From positions 95,239,784-95,303,783 of the forward strand of contig NC_072893.1 of NCBI RefSeq assembly GCF_027943255.1: a stretch of DNA of 64,000 nt, written 5' to 3'. The notes below the pieces were generated by a model. That model had not been told where the DNA came from, searched no databases, and saw only the letters and a program-made list of their open reading frames with translations. This document shows, piece by piece, positions 19,336-32,160 of the stretch. How positions within the stretch are numbered: position 1 is the first letter of the stretch; each line of letters begins with the position of its first letter. Source of the stretch: Anastrepha obliqua. Taxonomy: Eukaryota; Arthropoda; Insecta; Diptera; Tephritidae. A program made the position numbers and the translations under genes.

Positions 19336-20626
19336 GGCTTAAAAAGTCCCAAAATTAGGCAGTGATTATTTTGTACGTACATATTTACATCTAGTGTACA
19401 GCCTGCGACAATTAAATACATCTCTGTGAATACTTTGTGCAATTATAGATTGGTTTTTTTTCGTTTGCGTTCAGCGGAGTCAAAGAAATATTACTGTTTT
19501 TCTAAAGGATGCATAGAACCAAATATACAGAAACCGTTTAACTTCACAATATTTTGCGAAAAACTGAATAATATCGAAAATAATGCGTTTAGCTTTTTAG
19601 AAAGGGTATTAATGGGATTATTAAGGATTAAGCGTGATTTAACCCTCCGTTGGACGATTTTTTAAAACCTTCGGTTGGGCTCCCGAGTCTGGCCTTTTTT
19701 CGTTCTGTTCGAGGATTCTTTTTAAAAGGTTATATCCATAAATTGATACAACATTAAATTCTAGGAAGCAACCTGGAAGCTCAAGTCGTTAGCTATAGTA
19801 GAAATATGTTAAATTCACGTCCAAAGTAGAAAAAGTCTGGCCAGACCCGAGTGCCTAAATTGTACTGAGTCTGAAAACATACATTATATATGAAGTTGTT
19901 TTATACAAGATATATTCGATAAATTAATTGCACTTTAGGCCGAAATGTTAAATCCTTAGCCCCCGTGAAGAGAATCCGACCATCTGCAATAGTAATTTCT
20001 TCGCCAAAGCTTCACCCTTTTTGATTTTGTTTTAATTAAAAAAATTCCATTGGCTCAGAAAAAAAACAATAACTGAAACCAAATAAATAAAAATTATGCT
20101 TTTTCAAATTAATACGAACACACATCTCTACATATATGTATGTATGTATAAGTATAGTATTCATAAGCAGATATGCATAAATAGGCGCCGTATAGCATAA
20201 GTGGCATTTAAAAATTCAAGAGTGTTTACAAGAGGCAATGGCGGGCAATAGCCAAAGTACAACATTTTCGTAACCAAGAAATGCCAATCTAAATAAAGCA
20301 CAGTATTTTGTTAGAAAACTTTTTGTTTGTGAAAAGTATTTTAGTGAATCTTATTTAGTAGTATTTACGTTGCTCTTCGACTGTTTTTTGCTTTAATAAG
20401 CAATAGGCTATGTAATCGCCGGGCCAGCTGACACAATCAATCTCAGCAGTGCATCACCTAAATGGGAAGGCACTAGCAAAGACTTTTACGTATACTTGGT
20501 CCGTAAACGTATAAATCTGTGGAAAGCTACCTTTTTTCATGAAATCGTGTCAGTTGATCGTTCTCTTCTAGAGAACTGGACAGGTTATAATTTTTGGAAG
20601 TAATAAAAACAACGGAAAAAATTAGT
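19336..20626. other. dlg1 intron, nothing firmly recognised
   Basis: No coding motif. CCCGAGTCTGGCC (near 19683) and GGCCAGACCCGAGTG (near 19840) form an imperfect inverted pair about 160 bp apart that could be ends of a small MITE, but no target duplication is evident. Confidence 0.35.
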
Positions 20627-20628
20627 TA

Positions 20629-21178
20629 CGAGGGCGGATCAATAAGTCCGTGACTTTTTGTATTTCTGACCTCTTTACTGAAAAAGAAATACTGCTCCTG
20701 TCAACAGGCATCTGTCAGTTGACTCCTATCAAAATTTGAACGTGCTGCGTCAGTTAGTTTGTGTTTTACAACTACCTTTATCAGACTACCCAGTAATTTG
20801 AGGAGAAAATTGAGAAAACTGTGCTTATTAAGCCGATTCACCCTTAGAAACCCACTGTTTCGACTGTTGTTTGGTCTCTGGTGTGTAGTGATGGATCCAT
20901 GTTTTGTCCACGCTTACAAAACGGCGCAAAAACTCCTCCATATTGCGATTAAACAACGCCAAACCTTTCTGTGAAGTTGTTACACGATTGCGTTTGTGGT
21001 CGACTGTGAATTACTGGGTAGTCTGATAAAGGTAGCTGTAAAACACAAACTAACTGACGCAGCACGTTCAAATTTTGATAGGAGTCAACTGACAGATGCC
21101 TGTTGACAGGAACAGTATTTCTTTTTCAGTAAAGAGGTCAGAAATACAAAAAGTCACGGACTTATTGACCCGCCCTCA
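20629..21178. mobile_element. mariner-derived fold-back element with 170-bp inverted repeats
   Basis: Left arm 20629-20797 and right arm 21009-21178 are near-identical inverted repeats starting YGAGGGCGGRTCAATAAGTC, flanked by TA (20627-20628, 21179-21180). Typical mariner ends are about 30 bp, so these arms are exceptional. The 211-bp spacer, read on the minus strand, encodes NRVTTSQKGLALFNRNMEEF, then LRRFVSVDKTWIHHYTPETK: a slice of a mariner transposase around the first catalytic Asp (VDKTW). It is probably an inverted duplication of the mariner end around a residual transposase fragment. Confidence 0.75.
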
Positions 21179-21649
21179 TATGTTTCGAAAATTTTTACTA
21201 GGCGATATGGTAATGGGCTAAATTATTCTTCAAATTAAATAAAAAGGGGCAACCAAATGCATATGTCCATCAGGAGTTGGTGCAAGAATGATAAGCAGCA
21301 ATATTATGCAGATTAAAGTGAGGTTTTGGGAGTCATTTTTGCGTGGCGTAAGCTGGGATGATCTCTCTCATAGAATTGGGTGCAAGGAATCAACATATCG
21401 ACCTCGTATAAACGAAAATGAAAAGTTAAGTTAATGTAAACACGGTATGGAATTAAAAAGACAACTGTGTTAGTCCAACAACTGGCTATAAAATTTACCA
21501 AGAATCGAATAATGTTATCATGATAAGTGCCACCATGATAAAAAAAATGGAAGGTGGTGCCACTCAATGATTTTTGTCGCTATGTTAGCCATTTGACAGA
21601 AGCATACGCACAGTTGAGATTAAAAGAGTTGCAGTGTACTGCAAAAAAA
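21179..21649. other. dlg1 intron, nothing recognised
   Basis: No motif-bearing frame, terminal repeats or RNA-gene boxes were recognised between the fold-back element and the CR1-like LINE. Confidence 0.35.
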
Positions 21650-24420
21650 ATTTGAAATTTAAACTAATAGCAAAGTCCAATAACAGTGAAAATGAATACT
21701 TATTTACTTAAGTAAGTATATGATGGCATGAATAAAATTTTAATTGCATGTGTTTACAATCCTAACTAAAGTATTGCTCTTGATACACTATTTGTCGACC
21801 TGTCTGAATTTGTCTTAAATTACGTGCGTATCCTGTTGTGTGGTGATTTTAATGTTAACATTTTAAAAAATGAGCCTATTGTACTAAACTATTCGACCAG
21901 TTGGCAACAGCAGGACTTTGTGTTGTTAATGGAATTACACAACCGAGATATTCAAATAACTCCCAACCTAGTCTTCTTAATTATTTTATAACATGTGACT
22001 TGTCACATATTCTTAAATTCGACCAAGCTGACTTTATATCTGACCACGACTTAATATTTTGTACCTTAGATGTTGTGATGCATCGTCCAAATTTAGGTGC
22101 CACCTATGAGTATCGTGATTTTAAAACGTTGAATGTTAATTATTTGTATTCAGCCATGAGTTCTATAAATTGGAATGAATGTTGGTTTCTTAGTTCTGTT
22201 GATAATAAACTTGACTTCCTCAACCGTAACCTATCCTCGTTATTTAACACGCATGTTCCGCTTCGTTCTGTAAATGTTTTAAATAGTTCATGTCCTTGGT
22301 ACAACTGGAAAGTTCGAGCTGCCATTAGAAAGCGCAACAATTATTATGCTAAGTGGAGAAAAAACTTGACGGATACTTCTTGGTGCCGGTACAAGGAAAT
22401 CCGAAATGAAACCACTGCAATAATACGACAAGCGAAACGTTGGTACAGTTTCTCAAAACTTGATCCGTCACTTCCAACAAGAGAACTGTGGCGCAACCTA
22501 AAAAATTTTAAAATTCATGGCAAGGAAAGTCCCAAATGTGAGATTGACCTTGATGAACTTAATGACTACTTCATTAGTGTTGGTAAGAAAACAAATTGTG
22601 CTCCTACTTTAAAAGAGTCCTCACCTTGTGCTGCTCTAAAAGAACAATTTCAATTTATGACAGTTTGTGAGGTAGATGTCCTGAAAGCTTTCATCCAAAA
22701 TAAAGTCTAATGTAATAGGCGACGATGGTATCTCGCTAAAATTCGTCCGTATAATCATTTAATATATAATAGGTAAGACCCCTTACCCATATAATAAACC
22801 ATTGCTTGACTAGTTTATGTTTCCCAGCAGTATGGAAAAAAGCTATAGTTTTCCCAGTCGCAAAAAAGGCAAATGCTATTTATGCTGGTGACTATAGACC
22901 TATCAGCATACTGCCCACATTTTCCAAAGTTTGCGAAAACTTGATGGCCACGCAAATTTCATCATTTGAACAGAACAATCGTCTACTCTCTCCACTACAA
23001 TCTGGCTTCAAACAAAATCACAGTTGCTCGACTGCAATGGTTAAAATACTGGACGACATTAGAATTAGTTTTGACAACGGAGACGTGACTCTACTTTGCT
23101 TACTTGACTTTTCTAAAGCATTTGACTCAGTGAATCACAAATTGTTATGTTTGCAGCTTAAACACTATTTCGGCTTCAAAGACAGTGCGGTGAAGCTCAT
23201 GGCCAGCTACCTTGGAGACAGAACGCCGAAGGTCAAGACCAGTAAATCAACATCTCAGTCTAGATACGTACACACTGGTGTTCCGCAAGGTTCTATCCTT
23301 GGTCCGCTTTTTTTCAGTCTTTTTGTCAATGTCCATGCGTATGCTGATGATATACAATTGTACTTGTCCAGTCGCATTGGTCTCGTTGAAGATTTATGTT
23401 TCAAAATAAACAGTGATTTGACTGCTATTTCTGTATGGGCTAATGAAAACTCTTTATGTCTGAACGCGTCAAAGTCATATGTCTTACCTATATGTAATAG
23501 TGTTGTGCATGTTGACAATATCCCTAAATTGTGGATAGGTACAAGTTCCCTTACCTTTATGGATAAGGTAAAAAATTTGGGGTTTATTCTCAACACAAAA
23601 CTTACCTGTGCTGACCATATAAATAGGGTTGTGGGGAACATTTATGCTACATTGCGTAAGCTGAGAGTCTCTGCAACATTCACGCCAGAGAAAACGAGGC
23701 GCAAATTAGTTCTCCAGCTAATTATGCCTCTCATTACGTACTCTGAGGAGATAAACAGCAAAGTCGGCTCCACATCTTGCCATAAACTTAATGTGGCATT
23801 TAATAACGCCACGCGGTATGTATATGGGATTGGCAAATATGACCATATCTCTGCATGGCGATCAAGGTTACTGGGCTGTTGTCTTAATAGTTATTTGTCT
23901 GCTAGAAATTGCATATCTTTGTGCAAACTTACATTATTCAAGTCTCCTCCCTATCTGACAGAGAAGTTGATACCAGTAAGGTCGCGCAGACACAACAAAT
24001 TCATCGTTCCAAAATTTAATTACCTACCATCATCTAGATTATTTTTCATTAACGCTGTTAAAGTGTGGAACTCATTACCCGACTTAACAGATTTAACTTC
24101 AGGGCACAAGTCTATAATTACTTTAAAAGTGTTTGATTGCATTAAATTAGGGCATCAAATTTCTCTCTACATTCTCTAATTACTACTTTTGTTCTTTCTT
24201 TTCTAAGTCCTTCTTTTCTTTTCCTACTGCTTCTTTTCTTCTTATTATTATAGTTAAGTGAAATATATTGGATTGATTCGTAAATGAACTGGTGTAAAAT
24301 TTAGATTAAGAAACTTGTATGTTAAAAATATTCCAGTTGTTTATAATATTGTTGAAGTACTATTAAAAGACCTTAGTCTTACTATGTACTATTTATATAA
24401 ACAAATAAACTGAAACTGAA
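21650..24420 (+). pseudogene. CR1-like LINE, ORF2 largely preserved
   Basis: A non-LTR retrotransposon copying its RNA into nicked genomic DNA. The endonuclease end is visible: LLCGDFNVNIL (about 21835) and QADFISDHDLIFCTLD (22023-22068, frame 21901-22710). After a frame break near 22705 the polymerase follows (22806-24179): GDYRPISILPTFSKVCENLM, LLCLLDFSKAFDSVNHKLL (motif A), HTGVPQGSILGPLFFSLFVN (motif B) and HAYADDIQLYLS (catalytic YADD). The segment between motif B and YADD is shortened by about ten residues. The C-terminus includes RLFFINAVKVWNSLPDLTDL, typical of CR1/L2-like elements. The 3' end shows CTGAAACTGAAAC near 24409-24421, a short tandem tail instead of poly(A). The 5' end is incomplete. 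It is plainly inactive but among the better preserved LINEs here. Confidence 0.8.
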
Positions 24421-25361
24421 ACAATTGAGCGATGTACAATTAATGTATAATTTTCTGAAAGAGGTTGATCTTCTGAAATCTTCCCCAAAGTGCAGTGTCA
24501 CAATGGACACTTATATTGTTCGGATGAGATCTGTGGAGCCGGAAAGTTTCCGTTTGTTGTGCTAAATGGTTGCATCAGCGCATTACGCGAAGTTGAGGCC
24601 GTGAAGGCTAAGTGGGCCTTTATTTGTATGCATTGAAGAATTTTTCAAAGGAGAAAAGTTCTTTTCTTGTAGGCTGTGTAACCAAGTGATCATAAAATCG
24701 TCAAATGAGTGCAAATTCAACAACAAAAAAAAAACAGGAATCATTATGACTATACAAAAGTTTGAAAAAATAATTAATAAATTCACAAACTGCGACGTTT
24801 GAGCAGAGAACCTTCCTAAGACATATAGGTCGTTTACGCAAATAGAAAATATTTGTCTTTATCATAAATAAAACAAATAATAAATCTTCCATATTTTGGA
24901 TAATAATCTCAACCAATCTTCTTACCGACATAATTTCCACAGCTATACATAGAAAAGTGAATGACGACTCGCAACATGCATTGGCTTGCCGTGAAATGTT
25001 GCAAGCAACATTGATTATCAAATGGATGGTACTACGCCTATTTCTTGGTAAATTCGTGTATCTCGAAAACGACTTAATAAAATGGGTAACATATATTTCT
25101 TCCGACCTCATTTAGATCCGACATAAATATTATTGAGATCGGATAAAAACTACATCTATTTTTTATATGCAACAAGTCCTTTATCATTCCAAAAATTAAC
25201 ACCCATCCCAAACTAAATTTAACTAAAATGTGCTCGGGTATATAAAATGCAGTACAGACCGAATTCAACATTATAAATTGATATTTCTGATAGAATTTCT
25301 CCATAAGTGTAAAAAGCGGCCGAATAAGTTCAGTAACAAATTATCTACATATATACGGCTT
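24421..25361 (-). other. Unassigned region with two hydrophobic open frames
   Basis: Two overlapping minus-strand frames lie at 25304-25074 (MEKFYQKYQFIMLNSVCTAF onward, 76 codons) and 25111-24701 (136 codons). They are rich in Phe, Ile, Leu and Cys and have possible membrane-like stretches. I could not match them to a family. No good splice pair joins them. They may be chance frames or a decayed receptor-like gene. Confidence 0.25.
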
Positions 25362-25373
25362 TAAATTTAATTA

Positions 25374-25702
25374 TATATATGTATAATTGGCGCGTACACC
25401 CTTTTTGGGTGTTTGGCTGAGCTCCTCTTCCTATTTGTGGTGTGCGTCTTGATGTTGTTCCACAAATGGAGGGGCCTACACTTTTAAGCCGACTCCGAAC
25501 GGCAGATATTTTTATGAGGAGCTTTTTCATGGAAGAAATACACTCGGAGGTTTGCCATTGCCTGCCGAGGGGGGACCGTTATTAGAAAAAATGTTTTTCC
25601 TAATTTGATGTTTTCACCGAGATTTGAACCTACGTTCTCTCTGTGAATTCCGAATGTTAGTCACGCACCAACCCATTCGGCTACGGCAGCCGCCAATTTA
25701 TA
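25374..25702 (-). mobile_element. tRNA-derived SINE, copy 5 (full length)
   Basis: Best complete copy. On the minus strand: GGCGGCTGCCG, A box TAGCCGAATGGG, GTTGGTGCGTGACTAACATT, B-box GGTTCAAATCTC, the body, ACACCCAAAAAGGGTGTAC hairpin, GCGCCAATTA and an ATATATA tail. A 12-bp exact target duplication, TAAATTTAATTA, flanks it (25362-25373 and 25703-25714). Confidence 0.9.
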
Positions 25703-25714
25703 TAAATTTAATTA

Positions 25715-27737
25715 CCTCTTGCAATATACAAGGTGGCGCAAAATTAAGCATCCAATTTCGTTTTTAAATAACTTTTTTACTAAATAAAAAAAAGATTTTG
25801 AGTGATGCTTGTCTGTTTGTATCACTAGTGCCAGATATGATTGACGTACCACGCAATTTACGAAACTTATAAATCTTTCAAAAGGGTGACCAAGTTCATC
25901 ACATCTGGTAAAACCAAGGCGAATTTGAAAATCGATATTTTCTAGTTTAAAAAATGCCCATTGTGTAGTTTAGTGAAAAGTTTTCGAGTGGAATTTTTGA
26001 ACATTTTCGGCATATTTTCTTGTTTGCTCTAAAAGAAGGGAATGATGATTACGAACATAAGCCGATCGATCAATCAGTGGAATGACGTCAATGAAATCAT
26101 AGAAAAACTTAAGAAAGACCAAATTTGAATCTAATCTTAAAAAAGTAGATACACAAAATTTCAGGCATGTGTTTTATATCATAAAGTCAAAAGATGAATC
26201 ATTTCTTTGGGTAAGTTTATGTTTTGTGGCGGGAGAAAATAAATTTAATGCATCCACTTTAAACTGAACCCCTGCAACTCTTCCCTTTAAACTGTCAGTG
26301 CTCCCTCAGCGAAGAATGACAGCCAAGGGCACATAAGCAGATGCATAACAAAGCTAATGCACAATTAAAGGAATAATTTGTACTATGTTGTTGTTGTTGC
26401 TATTTCAACTTTTGTGCTTCACTTAGCAACGAGTAGCAGTAGGGAAATGCACAAGAGTACTTCTATAACACAGTGGGACTTGTTTAAAAATAACCTAGGT
26501 ACTACACACGATCCCTCGATGCCTAAGTAGTGCCTATGAGTGTCCTCGGCAAAAGTGTATACAAGTGTCTGCATATGACGCATACAAATGCATGCATCTT
26601 TTATTGTAAGCAAGAACACGCTCATACCCGCTGTAATTTGTACAGTATGTACGTTTCAACAGCCTCAGATTTTCCCCTTTTCCATGCAATAGACACAATT
26701 GATATGACAGTTTAACGGGAACCTGTGTATCGGCTACAAAATGCATGAAGTGCCTTTCATTCGACAGCACAGGCCATAATGACAGAAAAAAGAAAAGTTT
26801 CCTGTTAAGCAACACAGTTGAACAGCTGCGCTGCGCTGCATATTCTGACTGGTTGATATTGATAAGGACATTGGTTGACTGTGATGAAATGTAGGTGTAC
26901 GTAGTGACTTCAACGGCATGGCTGTATATGCATATGTACATACACACATTAAGCACAGCTCCCCACCCACAAGCAATCACTATACAATCATGCCTACATT
27001 CACCAAATTATTGTTAGTATATGGCATAGGCAAGAACTGTTGCACGTATGTCTGCACAAATATTCTACATTTACTTCTCTGTGTGCCACGACTATGACCT
27101 AAGTCATGACACACTTTCAAAGTCCAAGATAGTGTCTAATATTTACATTATAAAGTCATGTATGAAATGTATTGAATAGAAAATCATAATCAGCAACAGG
27201 CAACATCTTACAGAGGGATTATAAAATGTGTGCATGCATATGTTACCTTTGTCGTCATTGAGTGGGTGCGTAGGGTATTTATATACAAGAAGATGAGCTC
27301 CATGGCTCAAGAAATCTAGAATCAGAGAATAATTATTAATCGCGGCATGACATGGCTTCCAATATGTTTACCAAACCTTCTCAGTTCTTTACTGTTTATT
27401 AGCTCATTAATGCTTACCGTTAGTTGATTTAGTTAAGCTCTTGAATACTACGGTAAGTAAGCCTCAGTGTAAACAATGTTATATACATATATGTACGTAT
27501 ATATATATGTCATCTTAGGACCATGCAAGTAAGATATATAACCCTAGGAGCTTAGGGTTTGTTAGAGCTACCAAGAACCACTGCAATGTATACATATATA
27601 CTTGATACTCTCTCAATACTCAACACTAAAAAACTATCTGAAACGATTCATATTATTTCATAAGGAGATTGATTAATAATAAATATCTAAATACAATTTG
27701 TATTGATATCACATCACACCTGGATGTGCACCCTACA
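25715..27737. other. dlg1 intron, nothing firmly recognised
   Basis: The left part (25730-26260) begins CAAGGTGGCGCAAAATTAAG, a style seen at transposon ends, but no inverted partner was found. A (GTT)4 tract lies at 26384-26396 and TATG/CATA microsatellites near 26930 and 27480. No coding motif. Confidence 0.35.
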
Positions 27738-28200
27738 TAGGGTAAAGTGGGGTAGCTGTGACAATGGGGCAGCATTGACTTTAACATTTCGGTGTCAAAA
27801 TGATTTAAAAACTTCGCAAACTAATATAATAACACGTGCTTATATGTAGTTTGGCAGTTCTCCTTAAATGTTCAGCGGAGCAACACGTGTTTCAGTGATT
27901 TTCGATTGGGTGATGTAATTTTTATGTATCGCTACGTAAGCATTTTTTGAAGTAAAAGCAATTGTTTTCTAAAGGCTAAAGTTATTAACTGGTGCTTCGA
28001 GATTTCAATTTTGAGAAAATAAGTTTTTAAGAATAAAATAATCAAAACAATGAATGTAGATAAAGTCATTTTGGGCACATTTAACTTTTGAGTGTGGGGT
28101 ACTTCTGACGAATGCTAAATGTGCACCATGTTATAATTATGTTGATATGTTTGGTAACTGTAAGTAATTTGGCTTATTTATATATGACTTTTGTGCAGTA

Positions 28201-30904
28201 ATGGTACGAAACTATAAGGAAAAGTCATCTGGAAAAGAAATAAATGAAGAAAATATTAAAAAATCTATGAATGATTTAAAAAATGGAGATGAGACACAAA
28301 CTTCGGCATCAAGAGAACGACATTAATAATGCGGGTGAAACGTCAAGGTCCACTTAAACTTACGGTGGACTCTAGTAATAGTCATTCGGATGATGAATTT
28401 ATTATATTGTACAACACTAAATATTCATCGCGTCAACTCTTCACAAAGAAACTCGAAGAGCAGCTTGCTCACTATATAAAGAAATGTGCATTTTACGCAT
28501 ACGGCTTGTCATACCAGACATTCAGAAAGTTTGTTTATGATTATCTATACTAATATTATAAAGAGGAAAACTTTGTTTGTTTGTTTGGTTGTAATGAATA
28601 GGCTCAAAAACTACTGGACCGATTTTAAAAATTCTTTCACCATTCGAAAGCTACATTATCCACGAGTAACATGGATTATATTTTATTTTGGAAAAAAATA
28701 GGGTTCCGTAAGATATTTGGATTTTTCGGACACAAACTGAAAAAAATCGTATATTGTAATATAATATAAAATAAAGTCAACTTTTTGTGTGTGTTCGCTA
28801 ACCGGCCGTGTCTTTGCACCGAATTAAACCAAACTTACACACATTGTTAAGAAGGTATTGAGGATGGTTTTCGTATTTTGGTGGATAGGGCTCGAGATAT
28901 AGGTCAAAACGTGGACCCGGTAACCTTCGGATGTGTATGTACAATATGGGTATCAAATGGAAGCTGTTGGTGAATGCTTTAGTTCAGAGTATTTTTCATA
29001 CCGCTCTGTGACTAGGGTCTCGAGATAGAGACCAAAACGTGGACCCTAGAATGTGTTTGTACAATATGGATATAAAATTGAAGCTGTTGGTGAATGCTTT
29101 AGTACAGAGTATTTTTCATGCCGCTCCGTGACTGGGGTCTCGAGATATAGGTCAAAACGTGGACCCGGGTAACCTTTGGTTGTGTATGTACAATATGGGT
29201 ATCAAATGAAAGTGCTTTAATACGGGGTAATTTTCATACCTATTGATGACTAGGGTCTCGAAATATATGCCAAAACGTGGACCCGCCGTGTCTTTGCACC
29301 GAATTAAACCAAACTTACGCACATTGTTAAGTAAGTATTGAAAATGGGTTTCGTAAAGTTTGGTTGTAATTCGGAGCACTGGCAACGGGTACAGCGTTCT
29401 TTTGAACCAGCCATAATGTCGCTTAATTTTTTAACGCTTGGGGCGGAACTGAACTGTCAAATTGACAGTGTGAGTTACAATGTGTCAATATTTCTTTCTG
29501 ATTTGGATGCCATAAGGAAAAAACGTAAGTGCAATATGTAAAAATTGTTTGTGAATTTTTTTGGAGTGGATTTTGGAACAGTGAATAATTTCTTACGAAA
29601 TTTGAGAATTTAATGTGAAATCCGAATGAAATTATGTGTGAATGAAATTTTTTTCGTTTTTTTTTTTTTTTTTGAAAAATATAAATGGATAATGGTTAAA
29701 AAAGCTCCAATGCTTAATAAAACATATAAATAGAAACGAAAAATTCATGGATGATCAGGAAAAAAGACGATTGTTTCTTAGTTATTCATATGCGTTGATT
29801 TGAAATTTAAAAACAATCTTATTTTTTCCTGATTTTCAATTTATATTTTATATTTACTCAAAAACAAATAGAAAAACAAAAAATATTGTTTATGCCAAAG
29901 CGCTTGAATAAAGAATAAAGAAATAAATAATATGAAAACCATATATTTTCTGTTCTAAACCATATCTATTCTATTTTAGTGTGCCCAGCGAAGGGGGCCG
30001 GGTTTGCTAGTGCTAAAATAAATCAGATCTCCGTTCCAGTTGGATGGAATGTTACTAAGGAAGCAAGTAAGTACAGGCTTTATGTTTTTCTCAAAAGAAA
30101 CCCAACTATTTCATTGCGAAAGCCAGAGAAAGTAAGCCTAGTCAGACTTTCGGGCTTTACAGAATCAGCTGTAGAAGAATTTTACTCAAAGCTCAGGGGA
30201 ATTTATAAAAAATACTCCTTCCAGCCAAAGGATATATAAATATAACTTAGATGAAACTGGAGTAACTGCGGTCTTAGAACCTCCTAAGGTAAGTATTTAA
30301 GTTCATCTGAGACAAAACACATAGTATCTAGCTAGAAAATGTATTATAGTCCATCGGTTTCCTCTTTTTTTTTTAATAGACTCTTGCTCGAAAAGGTCTC
30401 AAGCCCCCTCAGCAGAGCGTGGAAGCGTAGTCACCATGGTTGGGATTGTGTGTGCCAGTGGAAACCATTTGCCCCCGGTGTATGTGTTTCCTCGTATACG
30501 ATTCAACGAAAGGTTCACATATGGATCCCTCCCAGGTTCTTTGGCTCTGAACTCAAAATCTGGCTGGATGTTGTTGTTGTTGTTGTTGAAGTTTAACCCA
30601 TTCTCGTTTACATTCATGTCATTGTAGTCTCGAAAGCATTAACTTTTGCAGAGATAATGGAATTTTGATGCTTTCTTTTCCACCTCATACCTCGCACCGT
30701 TTGCAGCCCTTAGATGTGTCCATATTCGGACCATTTAAACAACTTTGCCGAAAGAGCTTCAACGATTTTACTGTTTCAAATATCGGAAAACAAATAATTA
30801 TTTATGATGTGGCAAAAGTAACGAATCATCCTTTCCAAAGGTCATTCTCGTCAGAAAATATATTGAAAGGGTTTAAAAGTACAGGTATTTATTCCTTTAG
30901 GTAA
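28201..30904 (+). pseudogene. pogo-like transposase, interrupted
   Basis: Starts at 28201 (MVRNYKEKSSGKEINEENIK). DNA-binding helices follow (SSRQLFTKKLEEQLAHYIKK...YGLSYQTFRKFVYDY). After the Helitron come AKINQISVPVGWNVTKEASK and the block ending QPKDI. A small frame break precedes YNLDETGV, which holds the first catalytic Asp. An apparent intron (CTAAG|GTAAGT near 30290 to TTTTTAATAG near 30380) leads to SAERGSVVTMVGIVCASGNH, then PPVYVFPRIRF and SKSGWM. A deletion marked by a (TTG)6 tract (about 30571-30588) removes the second Asp region. The third Asp survives in HRLQPLDVSIFGPFK. It ends STGIYSFR near 30900. Several lesions make it inactive. Confidence 0.8.
28544..30010 (+). mobile_element. 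Non-autonomous Helitron, copy 2
   Basis: Same family as 7983-9388: starts TCTATACTAATATTATAAAG, ends GGGGCCGGGTTTGCTAG, between A (28543) and T (30011). Inserted inside a Tyr codon of the pogo-like transposase: GAT TA|T GCT AAA reads through when it is removed. It has an extra AT-rich segment near 28700-28800 and fewer tandem units (about 28893, 29021, 29141, 29259) than copy 1. Confidence 0.9.
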
Positions 30905-31122
30905 GGTACCCCTCCAGCGGGGCACATTTGACAAATTGGCTATTTTTTAAAAAGAGGCCGAATAAGGTATTTACACTGTTTTTTGTAACTCCGTGGATAG
31001 TTAAATATTAAGATTACTTTCTAATAGTTACGACCAATTTTAAAAATCTACGTTTTTCTCGAAAAATATGCGAGAAATATGGCTTCGCAAAAAAGTTGTC
31101 ACAGGTGCCCCATTTTCCCCTA

Positions 31123-31954
31123 TCACATGTACATACATATACATAGTATGTGACTTTTTGTTTTTTTACAAATTCTGCTATATTGCAAGCAAAAAGTAGC
31201 GCATATGTTGCAATAGCTAATATTCAAAAAGTCCCGTGAGTCCCAAAATCTAATAAAAAACGTTCCGACTTAATTCAACAGTGATACTTGGCTTATTTTG
31301 ACCGTGATATAAAAAATCGAGAAAATTCGTGGGCGTTTAAAGTGTGCTCTTTAAGGTGTTATACAAATTTGAACAGTTAGTCCAAGGAAAAATTAAAAAA
31401 TAACATTTGGTATGCCAATCTTATGAACTGATTTCGATTTCTATTTTTGTCTACCGCAATTAAATGGCTTCCTGCTAATTGAAAATTCATCTTTTCCATC
31501 TACTTTTAGCGATGTTGAAAAATATGCATGGAACGCTAAGAAGTCTGCCGAATTTCGCGATAAAATAAAAGTGTAGTTGGACTTCTATTATGATATGTTC
31601 AAATTTCATTTTCCTCACTCACATTTGAATTAGAGATAAGGTTCAGATGGTGACGAACACGGAAAACGCTTTCATTAAGAAGCAGGTGTATTCGAAACGA
31701 ATTACCAATGAAATTGTAAGCTCACTGTGCTCGCAGATTATTGCTGGAATCTTATGAGATATGATCCTGCATTGCAGTGAAAGAGAAAAGCTGCACCACA
31801 AAACGATTGCCGCTTCAATCGAAACATCAATAAAAGTCGAAATGTGTATTTTAGGCTTTAAGAAAATGCGATTTTAGACTTGGCTTTTTATCTGGGAACT
31901 GAGATGTGATAGAAAATGTTATTTACACATTCTAATATCAATATATACCTGTAT
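31123..31954. other. dlg1 intron, nothing recognised
   Basis: No domain, terminal repeats or RNA boxes found. Confidence 0.35.
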
Positions 31955-32160
31955 TTATATAATTTCGCATACATCCTTTGTTGGATGTTTGGCGGAGTTT
32001 CTCCTCCAAATTGTAGTGTGCGTCTTGATGTCTTTCCATTTATTGGTTTTTTAAGAGGGGCTTTTTCATGCAATGGAAGGTTGACTAATGACTATTAGAG
32101 GCGACCGATATTCAAGAAAACCTTTTTTCTATAATTTACTGTTTCACGCCGGAGCATCTC
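31955..32160 (-). mobile_element. SINE, copy 6 (old, head-truncated)
   Basis: Plus-strand landmarks are ATAATTTCGCATACATCC, GGATGTTTGGCGGAG, TTGTAGTGTGCGTCTTGATG, GGGGCTTTTTCATG, AGAGGCGACCGATATTC and TGTTTCACGCCGGAG. The order matches the SINE body. The tRNA-like head is missing or unrecognisable beyond about 32160. An internal deletion of roughly 40 bp is evident. Confidence 0.65.

Larger units (their letters stand above)
27740..31120 (+). mobile_element. pogo/Tigger-like DNA transposon, split by a Helitron
   Basis: Ends read GGGTAAAGTGGGGTAGCTGT on the left and, inverted, GGGGAAAATGGGGCACCTGT on the right, both continuing GACAA. TA lies on each side (27738-27739, 31121-31122). Without the 1467-bp Helitron the element is about 1.9 kb. 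TA target and a CENP-B-like DDE transposase place it in the pogo group of the Tc1/mariner superfamily. Confidence 0.8.
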
